Of a stretch of 51,626 nt of DNA, positions 17,515 through 25,704 are shown piece by piece (the stretch's first letter is position 1; each line of letters begins with the position of its first letter). The translations under genes were made by a program, and so were the position numbers. The stretch spans positions 1 to 51,626 of the forward strand of contig WGFS01000197.1 of NCBI GenBank assembly GCA_015492115.1, given 5' to 3'. The notes beneath the pieces were generated by a model. The model searched no databases and was not told the DNA's origin. It saw only the letters and a program-made list of their open reading frames with translations. This DNA comes from Aquificaceae bacterium. GTDB lineage: Bacteria > Aquificota > Aquificia > Aquificales > Aquificaceae.

Positions 17515-18222
17515 ATGATCTTGCTTCTGGACTACGATGGCACACTTGTACCCATAGTTTGCAGACCAGAAGAGGCAAAAATAGAAGCTAAGAGGAAGAA
17601 ATTTCTTGAAGAGCTCTCAAAAAAACACAGAGTTGCCATAGTTACTGGAAGAAGCATGGAGAGCTTCAGAGAAGTTTTCGGGGAAATTCCGGAGACACTC
17701 TACGTTATCACATCCCATGGAGCCAAGATCTTTAAAGGAAGTACCCTGATTGAGAACTTTCTGGGTGCAAAACTCCCAGATCTTTCCCCTTTAAAGAAAA
17801 AAATAACCTCTATGAAGGGTATCTTACTGGAGGAGAAGGAGGGATGCTTTGCACTCCACTACAGGAACTTCCCTGGAGAGGAAACGGAGGTGAGGAAACT
17901 TTTTGAAGAGTTCGTAAGGGAGAACCCACCTGTCAGGGTGATAGAGGGGAAAAAGGTTCTTGAAGCTGTCTATGAAAGGGTGGACAAAGGGAAGGCTGTT
18001 GAGAACTTTTTAAGACTCGTTGGATGGGATGGAAAGGAAAGGGTGATATACATAGGCGATGATACAACAGACCTTTACGCCCTCAGAAAGGTCAAGGAGC
18101 TGGGAGGTATCCCCGTGTTCGTTGGCAGAGAGAAGCCCCCGGAAGCTGAGGTGCTCCTACATAGTGTAGATGACGTTTACGGGTTCCTATCAAGACTTGA
18201 GGAGCTTGTAAACGACAAGTAG
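17515..18222 (+). CDS. otsB: trehalose-6-phosphate phosphatase
   Basis: A 235-residue HAD-superfamily phosphatase releasing trehalose from trehalose-6-phosphate. HAD motif I is LLDYDGTLVPI, motif II is VTGRS, and the last motif is YIGDDTTDLYAL. Length is normal. It diverges from otsA across 60 bp. There is no Shine-Dalgarno sequence; TATAGA (17500-17505), with TGGACA (17479-17484) ahead, could be a promoter giving an almost leaderless message. The first half is A+T-richer than its neighbours. The end overlaps the convergent treT by 33 bases. Confidence 0.92.
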   Translation: MILLLDYDGTLVPIVCRPEEAKIEAKRKKFLEELSKKHRVAIVTGRSMESFREVFGEIPETLYVITSHGAKIFKGSTLIENFLGAKLPDLSPLKKKITSMKGILLEEKEGCFALHYRNFPGEETEVRKLFEEFVRENPPVRVIEGKKVLEAVYERVDKGKAVENFLRLVGWDGKERVIYIGDDTTDLYALRKVKELGGIPVFVGREKPPEAEVLLHSVDDVYGFLSRLEELVNDK

Positions 18223-19392
18223 GTAGTCCTTGATATGCCTCGTGATGAGGAAGCTGTGCCTCACCCTCTCGTGGGCGTTCCTGCCCATCTCCTCCCTGTC
18301 CTTCGGATTGGCGAGTAGCTGTTTTACCCTGAAGGCTGTCCCCTCAATGCTGTTTACCAGATAACCTGTTACACCGTTTATTATCTGCCTCCTTATACCA
18401 CCTATGTTACTGCCTATGACGGGCTTGTACTTCCACATCGCTTCAGAGACAACGAGCCCAAACCCTTCCCTTATAGACTTCTGAACCACAACCGTCGCCG
18501 ACCTCTGAAGGGCGTTTATCTCCCTGTGGCTGTCTGGAGGAAGATTGAGAACAAATATGTCCTGATCATCACCCTTAGCCTCCATAACCTCCCTGTAAAC
18601 CTCTGCACCCTCAGGGTCGTCGTCCGCAAAGGAGCCCGCGAGGACAAGCTGACAGTCGTACCTCCTCTTCACCATCCTGTAAGCCTCTATAACCCCTATG
18701 GGGTCTTTTAAACGGTCAAACCGTGATACCTGAAGAACTATGGGTCTCTCCGGGTCTATCCCAAACCTCTCTAGGGTGCTCTTTATAAACCCCTCGTCAA
18801 GCTCCCTGTTCTTATCGTGAATAGGGTCTATGGAGGGAGGAATTATGAAGGCAGGTATCTGGACTCCCTCCCTCACAAACTCGGGGATGTGAAATATGCT
18901 CCCATCGTATCCGTTCACGAACATCTCAAGGAACTTCCAGACCTCCTCATCGGGCGTTGATATGTCTATGTGGCACCTCCATATCCATCTCTGCCCCTGT
19001 TTCTTCTTCACTATGAGTCCAAGAGGCTGGGGGTCGTGGATGAACACAACATCGTAGTAGTCTGTATCTATGTGGGATACATTCTCATAGGTCTGTCTCA
19101 TATAGGTGATCACGTCCTGGTGGCTCAGGGTTTCCCTCCCCGGCATGTGGAGGAGGTTGTGTATCTTCTTGGTTACCTTGAAGAACTCTACGTTTCCCCT
19201 GATAACCTCCCAGTGGGTCTCTATACCGAGTTCGTTCATGAGAGGAACCATACGGTGAAGTATCTCTGCGACACCACCTCCGTGCTTGGTGGAGTTCACG
19301 TGGAGAATACGAACACCCTTGAGCTCCTTTGCAAGCTGTTTCAGTTCGTTCAGCGTTCCCTCGTCTATGTACTTTGCGTACTCCTCAAACAT
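18190..19392 (-). CDS. treT: trehalose synthase TreT-like glycosyltransferase (GT4)
   Basis: A 400-residue GT4 enzyme. TreT couples nucleotide-diphosphate glucose and glucose directly to trehalose, reversibly, as known from thermophiles. Family signs are HVNSTKHGGGVAEILH near the N terminus, HDPQPLGL, the VLQVSRFDRLKDP motif of the second Rossmann domain, REGFGLVVSEAMW (nucleotide-binding E-x7-E) and PVIGSNIGGIRRQI. It gives a second trehalose route next to OtsA/OtsB. It starts 2 bases after the DUF5752 gene, so these two form an operon. Confidence 0.88.
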   Translation of the reverse strand: MFEEYAKYIDEGTLNELKQLAKELKGVRILHVNSTKHGGGVAEILHRMVPLMNELGIETHWEVIRGNVEFFKVTKKIHNLLHMPGRETLSHQDVITYMRQTYENVSHIDTDYYDVVFIHDPQPLGLIVKKKQGQRWIWRCHIDISTPDEEVWKFLEMFVNGYDGSIFHIPEFVREGVQIPAFIIPPSIDPIHDKNRELDEGFIKSTLERFGIDPERPIVLQVSRFDRLKDPIGVIEAYRMVKRRYDCQLVLAGSFADDDPEGAEVYREVMEAKGDDQDIFVLNLPPDSHREINALQRSATVVVQKSIREGFGLVVSEAMWKYKPVIGSNIGGIRRQIINGVTGYLVNSIEGTAFRVKQLLANPKDREEMGRNAHERVRHSFLITRHIKDYLLVVYKLLKS

Positions 19393-19394
19393 GC

Positions 19395-20006
19395 TCAGCT
19401 CTCCAGATAGTTGAGGATCATGTCTCTCACATCGTAAAGGCTGTACGCCATAAGGTCTATCCTTTCTATCTTCTCAGCCTTCTCCTCCTCACCCATAGAC
19501 CTCAGCCAGCGGGAGAAGTCGTTCACCGGCTCCCCGTGAACCAGCCTTGAGGTTACGAGATGGTAGAAGAGGGAGTGGATTCCCACCTTCTTGATCCCCT
19601 CCCTGAACTCCTCAAGGCTGTTAGCGACCGTGCCCGTGTCCACAACCTTCCTTATGGCACGTATGAAGTAAAAGGGTTTGCATAACCTCTCAAAGCCGTC
19701 CACACCGCTGTGGAGTATCTTCAGCATCTCAGCCCTTATATCCGCTATGCAGACGCATTCCATGAGGTCTATGGCGGAGAACTTCTCCGCGAGGACTGGG
19801 AAGCCGTTCTCAGCCAGCCAGTAAGCGAAGCTGTTTCCATAGTCTGTAGGAAGGAAGTGGTACTCAAAGAGGTTTCTGTAGAGGTGGTAGTATATGGTGT
19901 CGTCGTCCACCTCATGGAGAGCCCTCATGAAAGAAGCAACTGTGTTAACCCTCAAGCCCGTGTACTGGGCGGTCCACAACTCAGATTTGAAGACGAAGGT
20001 GGACAT
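19395..20006 (-). CDS. DUF5752 family protein
   Basis: A 203-residue soluble, mostly helical protein. It reads as the family I know as DUF5752: two related halves, each with a helical segment ending in a His-rich piece (DDTIYYHLYRNLFEYHFLP and IHSLFYHLVTSRLVHGEPV), and repeated DFSRWL/SFAYWL and DLM-type motifs. That internal repeat is directly visible. It is commonly found beside trehalose or sucrose glycosyltransferase genes, as it is here (2 bases ahead of treT). Biochemical role unknown; probably an accessory protein of the pathway. Confidence 0.75.
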   Translation of the reverse strand: MSTFVFKSELWTAQYTGLRVNTVASFMRALHEVDDDTIYYHLYRNLFEYHFLPTDYGNSFAYWLAENGFPVLAEKFSAIDLMECVCIADIRAEMLKILHSGVDGFERLCKPFYFIRAIRKVVDTGTVANSLEEFREGIKKVGIHSLFYHLVTSRLVHGEPVNDFSRWLRSMGEEEKAEKIERIDLMAYSLYDVRDMILNYLES

Positions 20007-20041
20007 ATAATAAATGTTAAACTGAAACGGGAGGACAGGTA

Positions 20042-20512
20042 ATGCTTAAAGAAGGAGATAAGGCACCCGACTTTTGCCTGAAGGGAATAGATGAGAGGGG
20101 AGAAGAAAAGGAGTTCTGCCTCAAGGATTTCAGAGGCGACAGGCTGATACTTTACTTCTACCCCAAGGACAACACTCCGGGGTGCACCGTGGAGGCGTGC
20201 GACTTCAGGGACAACCTGAACGTCCTGGTATCCAAGGGATATAAGGTCGTGGGCGTCAGTCCGGACAGTATAAACTCCCACAGGAAGTTCAAGGAGAAGT
20301 ACAACCTTAACTTCCCTCTGCTCAGCGACCCCGACAAGAAGGTTGCGGAAGCGTACGGTGCTTATGGGGAAAAGAAGATGTACGGAAAGGTTACCAAGGG
20401 CATAATAAGGTCAACCTTCCTCATAGACGAGGAGGGAAAGGTGGTAAAGGCATGGTACAACGTAAAGGCAAAAGGTCACGTGGAGAAGATACTGAAAGAG
20501 CTGGAAGGCTGA
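20042..20512 (+). CDS. bcp: peroxiredoxin, Bcp/PrxQ type
   Basis: A 156-residue thiol peroxidase that reduces hydroperoxides in the cytoplasm. It starts LKEGDKAPDF and has YFYPKDNTPGCTVEACDF with peroxidatic Cys48 and resolving Cys53, the atypical 2-Cys PrxQ arrangement, then the conserved Arg in RSTFLIDEEG. ATG at 20042 follows GGGAGGACAGGT. nth follows with an overlap. Confidence 0.94.
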   Translation: MLKEGDKAPDFCLKGIDERGEEKEFCLKDFRGDRLILYFYPKDNTPGCTVEACDFRDNLNVLVSKGYKVVGVSPDSINSHRKFKEKYNLNFPLLSDPDKKVAEAYGAYGEKKMYGKVTKGIIRSTFLIDEEGKVVKAWYNVKAKGHVEKILKELEG

Positions 20513-21138
20513 GAAAAAAGGCTGAGAAGGTAATAGAGGAGCTTGGAAAGCTTTACCCCAATGCAAAGCTTGAGCTGGAGTACGACAACGCCTTTGAACT
20601 ACTTATAGAGGCTATCCTCGCAGCGCAGGAATCGGATAAGAAGGTCAATGAGCTGAGACCCAGATTGTTCAAAAAGTACAGAGGTCCTGAAGATATTGTT
20701 AAGGTTCCTCTGGAGGAGCTTGAGAAGGACATAAGCTCCATAAACTTCTACAGAAGAAAGGCAAAGCTAATAAAGAAGTGCTGTGAGGTCCTTGTAGAGG
20801 AGTTCGGCGGAAGGATACCCGAGAGCGTTGAAGATATGGTCAAACTTCCCGGTGTGGGTAGAAAGACAGCCAACATGGTTCTGGGAGGAGCCTTCGGTCT
20901 TCCCGCTATAATTGTTGACAGGCACGTCTTAAGGGTTTCCCAGAGGATAGGCTTTACGGACAAAAAGGATCCCGACAAGGTTGAGGAGGAACTCAGGAGG
21001 ATAGTCCCCGAGGACAAGTGGACTAAGTTTTCCTTTCTTTTGCTAAACCATGGGAAGAATATATGTACAGCGAGGGATCCAAAGTGCGGAGAGTGTCCGG
21101 TATGTGGGGTATGTGATTCGTGTAAGGTAAAGTTATAA
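20452..21138 (+). CDS. nth: endonuclease III (DNA glycosylase/AP lyase)
   Basis: A repair enzyme that removes oxidised pyrimidines and cuts abasic sites. It has the helix-hairpin-helix LPGVGRKTANMVL with catalytic Lys, VDRHVLRV with catalytic Asp, and a C-terminal [4Fe-4S] ligand set C-x6-C-x2-C-x5-C. The start is uncertain. The only in-frame ATG, GTG or TTG near the beginning is ATG 20452, which overlaps bcp by 61 bases and adds about 20 non-family residues. A CTG at 20509, overlapping the bcp TGA as CTGA and preceded by GGAAGG, would give a normal family length. Confidence 0.92.
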   Translation: MVQRKGKRSRGEDTERAGRLRKKAEKVIEELGKLYPNAKLELEYDNAFELLIEAILAAQESDKKVNELRPRLFKKYRGPEDIVKVPLEELEKDISSINFYRRKAKLIKKCCEVLVEEFGGRIPESVEDMVKLPGVGRKTANMVLGGAFGLPAIIVDRHVLRVSQRIGFTDKKDPDKVEEELRRIVPEDKWTKFSFLLLNHGKNICTARDPKCGECPVCGVCDSCKVKL

Positions 21139-21172
21139 TGTTCATGTCCGAAATAAGGGGACATAAGGGGAG

Positions 21173-22360
21173 ATGATAAAAAGAGTCCTTTTTAAAGACC
21201 TTGACGTAAATGTAATGAACATAAGCAAGGTTTACGACGAGGTGCGTCGCAAAGAGGTCACGGGCTTTCTCAGGATAGTATACTGGAGCAAGGACGACTA
21301 CCTGCTCTTCAACAGAGGCACACCCTACAAGGTAGTTACCTTCAAAGCGGACGGTAGCAGGAGCGTCTCAGACGCTGAGAAGTTCGTGGTGGAGAAGAAG
21401 GAGGGCACCGCTACCCTTGTAGAAACCACCATAGATGACCTCGTAGGTATAGTTGAGGACAGACACAGCCTGCTACACGATGGTTCACTCATATTCTTTC
21501 CCTATGGACTTCCCATACAGGAACCTGTGTCCATAAGCTTTTTGGACATAAACAAGGAGTTTCTATTGGCGCAGAGGAGTCACCTTGACGGCTACGTCGC
21601 ACTCTACACGGAGGAGAACCTATTCGGCATAGTTGTGTTTCAGGCTGGTTTCCCCGTAGCGGTGTTCGGCGGGGACGGTTCCTTCGGAGATAGCGCGGTA
21701 ACTTACATAAATGCCAACCTTATCCCTGCGAAGAGCTTTATGTCCATGTACACCCTTGAACCAGAGATACTCAGCTTCGTTTACTCAATGCACTCCGACA
21801 ACGTCAGGGAGATAGACGGAGAGTTCAAAACCTATGAAGAAGCTGAGAAGCTTGTTGTGGAAGAGAAAAAGAACGCCATCGTGGTGACCGATGGTGAAGG
21901 TATACACAGGTACGATATGTTCTTCAGAGGTCAGCATGTAGACAGGCTCGTCAAGGAGAAGGGAGTTTTCGTAAACGCTGGGGAGGAGAAGGAGAAGCTG
22001 GCTACCAAGGTTGAAAACCTGCCTGACAGAACCATAACCATCTACGATATCTCCCTGATAGAGAAGCCAAAGCCTCTGGAGGTTATCATAGAAGGTGTTG
22101 AAGAAGAGGTGGTTGTCTCCGACAACGAGGTGCCTCTGGATAAGGTCATGGAGATAAAGTCCGCCTTTATAAAGGAGATGGGACCGTTGGGGAAGCTCAT
22201 ATGGGAGAAGACCCTGAGTGAACTTGGCTTTAAAGAAAGCTCAATGAGCACAAACCACCTGAAGATAGTCGTTGAAAAGCTGAGAAGGGAGATCCCTGAG
22301 GAGGAGGCCACTAGAGAGTTCCTCAGACAGGTTGAAGATATATTGCCCGATATAATTTAG
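21173..22360 (+). CDS. PATAN/DUF4388-like effector protein, first paralogue
   Basis: A 395-residue soluble protein, first of a six-gene signalling module. I see three copies of a PATAN-like unit (short hydrophobic strand, then an F-x-x-G turn): about 27-60 (VTGFLRIVYW..LLFNRG), 138-175 (SHLDGYVALY..VVFQAGFPVAVF) and 228-260 (NAIVVTD..MFFRGQHVDRLV). The C-terminal helical piece has IKSAFIKEMGPLGKLIWEK. The gene at 24575 encodes a clear paralogue with all four segments in the same order. PATAN domains are known in two-component and gliding-motility regulators as protein-interaction modules. The start is preceded by AAGGGGAG. Function inferred, not known. Confidence 0.65.
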   Translation: MIKRVLFKDLDVNVMNISKVYDEVRRKEVTGFLRIVYWSKDDYLLFNRGTPYKVVTFKADGSRSVSDAEKFVVEKKEGTATLVETTIDDLVGIVEDRHSLLHDGSLIFFPYGLPIQEPVSISFLDINKEFLLAQRSHLDGYVALYTEENLFGIVVFQAGFPVAVFGGDGSFGDSAVTYINANLIPAKSFMSMYTLEPEILSFVYSMHSDNVREIDGEFKTYEEAEKLVVEEKKNAIVVTDGEGIHRYDMFFRGQHVDRLVKEKGVFVNAGEEKEKLATKVENLPDRTITIYDISLIEKPKPLEVIIEGVEEEVVVSDNEVPLDKVMEIKSAFIKEMGPLGKLIWEKTLSELGFKESSMSTNHLKIVVEKLRREIPEEEATREFLRQVEDILPDII

Positions 22361-22373
22361 CAGGAGGTTATAG

Positions 22374-23489
22374 ATGGTAGGCAGGTACTTTAAGAACGCT
22401 TCACTCATAGAGAAGTTCGTGGTTCCGAACATAGTTATACTGGTTGTCCTCATAGCGTCCGTAGCGGGTATAAGCTACTACCTTCTCCAACAGCAGTTGA
22501 AGAAGCAGGCGGAGGAGACACTAAACAATGGATACAAGCTCTTCCTTGAGCAGGTGAAGAACAGAGAGAACGCGGGGCTGTCGGTAGCCTACCTCGTCAG
22601 TCAGGACCCGGATGTAAAGAGGGCCTTCAGGCAGAAGAACAGAAAGCTACTCTACAAGTACGTTAAGGTCAGGGCTGACCTTGAGACGTTGACAGGCATA
22701 TACGATCTCAGATTGCACTTCCTGACACCCCTTGCGGTCTCCTTCTTCAGAACCTGGAATCCCGAGAGGTTCGGTATAGACGTATCAAAGTTCAGGAAGA
22801 TAATAGTCGCGGTTGCCCAGAGGAGGGCACCCCACAAGGGGATAGAGATAGGTCTGAAGAGGACGATAGTTACGGGCGCCTACCCTGTCATGGACGGCGA
22901 GGAGTACCTGGGTGCTGTTGAACTCATAACTCCCTTCAACCCGATACTTGACAACCTGAAGGAACTGACAGGTATGGACACCGTTGTCCTGATCAAGAAG
23001 AAGTCCGCCGCTCACTCAGAGTGGGCTTCCCGTGCTGAGAAGGTGGGTCCATACGTGCTCTACTACGAAACAAACCCGATACTTAGGAAGCTGATGCTGA
23101 AGGCGAAGGACTACCCGGAGAAGGTCCTGGTGGTTCAGAACTATGCGGTAGTTGCAAAACCCATATTTGACTTCTCAAGGAGGAACATAGGATTACTCCT
23201 GATAGGCTACGACCTCACACCGATAATAGACTCTTACAAACAGCTGGGTGTTTACATACTCATGTTCGTCTTTGTGGGGCTTATATTCAGCTTCTTTATA
23301 AGCTACATGATATTCAAGAAGTACGTTGAAGACCCGATAAATACCCTCATAGAGCACACGGAGAGGATAAGTATGGGGGATGTTGACCAGAAAGTTCCCG
23401 TTGAATCGCGGGACGAGATAGGCAGGCTTGCGGAAGCCTTTGAGAGGATGAGAATCAGCATAAAGAAGGTTATGGACCTTCTTAAGTGA
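22374..23489 (+). CDS. double-Cache-like receptor ending in HAMP, no output domain
   Basis: A 371-residue membrane receptor. TM1 spans about 17-38, a periplasmic sensor spans about 39-290, TM2 about 292-315, and a HAMP domain follows (about 316-365: KKYVEDPINTLIEHTERIS, ESRDEIGRLAEAFERMR). The sensor contains IYDLRLHFLTPLAVSFFRTW followed by NPERFG, which resembles the double-Cache sensors of chemoreceptors and sensor kinases. The protein ends a few residues after HAMP (KKVMDLLK), with no methyl-accepting, kinase or cyclase domain, so the signal must leave through a partner. It starts 13 bases after the first PATAN-like gene. The final segment is almost the same in the second receptor of the module. 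Confidence 0.8.
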   Translation: MVGRYFKNASLIEKFVVPNIVILVVLIASVAGISYYLLQQQLKKQAEETLNNGYKLFLEQVKNRENAGLSVAYLVSQDPDVKRAFRQKNRKLLYKYVKVRADLETLTGIYDLRLHFLTPLAVSFFRTWNPERFGIDVSKFRKIIVAVAQRRAPHKGIEIGLKRTIVTGAYPVMDGEEYLGAVELITPFNPILDNLKELTGMDTVVLIKKKSAAHSEWASRAEKVGPYVLYYETNPILRKLMLKAKDYPEKVLVVQNYAVVAKPIFDFSRRNIGLLLIGYDLTPIIDSYKQLGVYILMFVFVGLIFSFFISYMIFKKYVEDPINTLIEHTERISMGDVDQKVPVESRDEIGRLAEAFERMRISIKKVMDLLK

Positions 23490-23538
23490 GGCTTGATGAT
23501 GAAAGGGATTGGTTTATCATTTATTTCAGGAGGATACA

Positions 23539-24030
23539 ATGGAACTTGATATAGTCCAGTACGAGATAGATGAAGAGGTTGAGAAAAAACTCGTCAACGC
23601 TCTGAAAAACTTTGTGGCGAGAACCGACGCAGACCTCGTGATCCTCTCGGACGACGCTGGACGTATCATATCCTTCTTCGGCAAGAACCTTGATGAAACC
23701 CAGGCGGAGTTCCTGGCGAGCATAATAAGCGGTATCTTTGGCGCAGCCTTTGAGATGGCAAAGATGGTCTCAAAGGAAGACCTCCTTGACGCTATACAGT
23801 ACGAGAGCAAAAAACAGAACGTGGTGGTCAAGGCTGTGGGTGATAGATTTCTGGTGGGTGTGCTCTGTCCAAAGAGCGTCGCCCTTGGAACCGTGAGGCT
23901 CTTCCTGAAGGAGCTTGCGGACGAGTTAAACAAGATCTTCTCCTCCGTTAAGCCAAAACCGTCAAAACTGCTGAAGCTCTCCCCCGAAGCCATTGAAGAC
24001 AAACTCAACAAGATACTGGGGGCGACATGA
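23539..24030 (+). CDS. Roadblock/LC7 protein, MglB-like
   Basis: A 163-residue soluble protein with a Roadblock/LC7 fold pattern: a helix (EKKLVNALKNFV), then DADLVILSDDAGRIIS, a long helix (ETQAEFLASIISGIFGAAFEMAKMV) and VVVKAVGDRFLVGVLCPKS. MglB proteins are GTPase-activating partners of MglA. There is an extra C-terminal tail (about 130-163). The start is ATG 23539 (MELDIV), fixed by CAGGAGG 6 bases ahead; an upstream in-frame start is unlikely. It overlaps the GTPase gene by 4 bases (ATGA), the usual mglBA arrangement. Confidence 0.82.
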   Translation: MELDIVQYEIDEEVEKKLVNALKNFVARTDADLVILSDDAGRIISFFGKNLDETQAEFLASIISGIFGAAFEMAKMVSKEDLLDAIQYESKKQNVVVKAVGDRFLVGVLCPKSVALGTVRLFLKELADELNKIFSSVKPKPSKLLKLSPEAIEDKLNKILGAT

Positions 24031-24590
24031 AGCTAAAGGTAGTTTACTTTGGGGCGTCTCTTGCGGGGAAGAGCACCAACGTAAAGGTTCTCTACGACAT
24101 TCTCAGGGAGAAGGGGATCACCAAAGGTGACTACATATCTATGGAAACGGATGAGAACAGAACCCTCTTCGTTGAGATGTTCCTCAGCTCTATAAACCTT
24201 GAGGGGCAGGACATAGATATAAAGGTTCTCACCACGCCGGGACAGTTCAGACTGCACCCTCTCAGAAAGGTGATAATGAAGGGTGTTGATGGTCTGGTCT
24301 TCGTCGTGGACAGTTCCAGAGAGAGGGAGAATATAAACTTCCTCGTTCTGAGGGAGACCGCAGCGGTGTTAAAGGAGCAGGGTTTTGACCTGTACTCCCT
24401 TCCCGTTGTGGTTCAGTACAACAAGAGAGACCTGCCGGACGCTCTTCCCATAGATGAACTCCAGCCGGTGTGTAACCCCTGGGGGACGGAGTACGTGGAG
24501 GCGATAGCTACAGAAGGCAAGGGTGTTCTTGAAACCTTTCAGGCTATCGTAAAGAAGATACTTGTTGAAAAAGCATGCGCCAAGAAGTAA
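24027..24590 (+). CDS. MglA-like small Ras-family GTPase
   Basis: A 187-residue cytoplasmic GTPase of the bacterial MglA group, molecular switches known for setting polarity and driving motility in Myxococcus and Thermus. P-loop GASLAGKST at 9-17, switch-II LTTPGQF around 68-74 (the TxPGQ form of MglA instead of DxxGQ), and the guanine-specificity motif NKRD at 132-135. All nucleotide-binding residues appear intact. It overlaps the Roadblock gene before it (4 bases) and the second PATAN-like gene after it (16 bases), so all three are translationally coupled. Confidence 0.9.
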   Translation: MKLKVVYFGASLAGKSTNVKVLYDILREKGITKGDYISMETDENRTLFVEMFLSSINLEGQDIDIKVLTTPGQFRLHPLRKVIMKGVDGLVFVVDSSRERENINFLVLRETAAVLKEQGFDLYSLPVVVQYNKRDLPDALPIDELQPVCNPWGTEYVEAIATEGKGVLETFQAIVKKILVEKACAKK

Positions 24591-25702
24591 AAGAAAAGAT
24601 AAACCTGGAGCTTGTCAATACGGAAGCACTGATAGAAGATCTCCGTAGAAAAAAGTTCACGGGCTTTGTAAAGATAACCACATGGGAGGGAGAAGACTAC
24701 ATCCCCTTCTACGAAGGAACCATACACAGGGTGTTTATAGTGAGCGATAGGGGAATAGAGGAGACCAACTACTCCCACTACGGATTTCCCCAGACTGGTA
24801 TGGTTGAGATAGTTGAGACCGATCCCGTAAGCATTATGAACGGTCTCAGGAGTGATTTCAGTCCTGAGAAGGATGGACCTCTCTGCATAGCGGGCTATGG
24901 TGAAGAGTTCCAGCCTACCTCACCAGCGATCCACATAGATGTGGAACAGTTCAACTCGCTCGCGAAGAAGAGCCACCTAAACGGCTACATACTCTTCCAC
25001 ACCCAGAGGGATCCGGTAGGCATGGTCGTGTTCTACAACGGAGATCCCGTAGGGATATTCGCCCCGGAAAGGATAGGCGAAAGGGCACTCCAGTACATAA
25101 AGCTCAATACAAAGGGAAGTTTTGTGAGCATTTTCCTGATAGACGCAGACCTCATACCCCTACTTCTCGCCATGGTTCGTCCTGAGATTCTTAAGGAGGG
25201 AGATATAACCGTGAAGGCTGAACTTGATGCGGTTAGGGACGATATAAAGAACAGAAAGATGAATGCCCTGCTCTATCTGGACGGAGGAAGGACTAACAGA
25301 TACTATCAGTTCTTCTACAGGGGGCAGGAGGTTAAGGGGCTACTCCAGAGACTCTTCAGTATAGAGGAGGTTCAGGAAGGTGAGGTGGACTTCCCCGGCA
25401 GGTTCAAACTGTATCCCCTTTACGTGGACACAAACCCGCGTCCTGTAAAGTTCAGCCTCAGTGTGTCCGACACCGTGATAGACAGGGTTCCTCCCCAGAG
25501 GCTCAATGAGATAAAGGAAGCGTTTACGGACGAGATGGGTCCTGTCGCAAAGATAGTCTGGAAGAAGCTCCTGGACGAGTTCGGCTGGGACGAGGAAACC
25601 CTCCCTGTTGGGAGGCTTGATGAGTTCATAGACAGGCTGGCAGAAGAAATACCCTATGATAATCATAGGGAAGCGTTTCTGAAGCGGGTCAGGAGGACTT
25701 AA
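24575..25702 (+). CDS. PATAN/DUF4388-like effector protein, second paralogue
   Basis: A 375-residue soluble protein paralogous to the one at 21173. Shared segments in order are KKFTGFVKITTW with PFYEG; AKKSHLNGYILFHT with GMVVFYNGDPVGIF; NALLYLD with RYYQFFYRGQEVKGLL; and the C-terminal IKEAFTDEMGPVAKIVWKKL. The repeated units again suggest three PATAN-like domains plus a helical tail. It is the gene directly after the MglA-like GTPase, overlapping it by 16 bases, and 2 bases before the heme receptor. This makes it a candidate downstream or adaptor partner of the GTPase. No enzymatic motif seen. Confidence 0.65.
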   Translation: MRQEVKEKINLELVNTEALIEDLRRKKFTGFVKITTWEGEDYIPFYEGTIHRVFIVSDRGIEETNYSHYGFPQTGMVEIVETDPVSIMNGLRSDFSPEKDGPLCIAGYGEEFQPTSPAIHIDVEQFNSLAKKSHLNGYILFHTQRDPVGMVVFYNGDPVGIFAPERIGERALQYIKLNTKGSFVSIFLIDADLIPLLLAMVRPEILKEGDITVKAELDAVRDDIKNRKMNALLYLDGGRTNRYYQFFYRGQEVKGLLQRLFSIEEVQEGEVDFPGRFKLYPLYVDTNPRPVKFSLSVSDTVIDRVPPQRLNEIKEAFTDEMGPVAKIVWKKLLDEFGWDEETLPVGRLDEFIDRLAEEIPYDNHREAFLKRVRRT

Positions 25703-25704
25703 AG

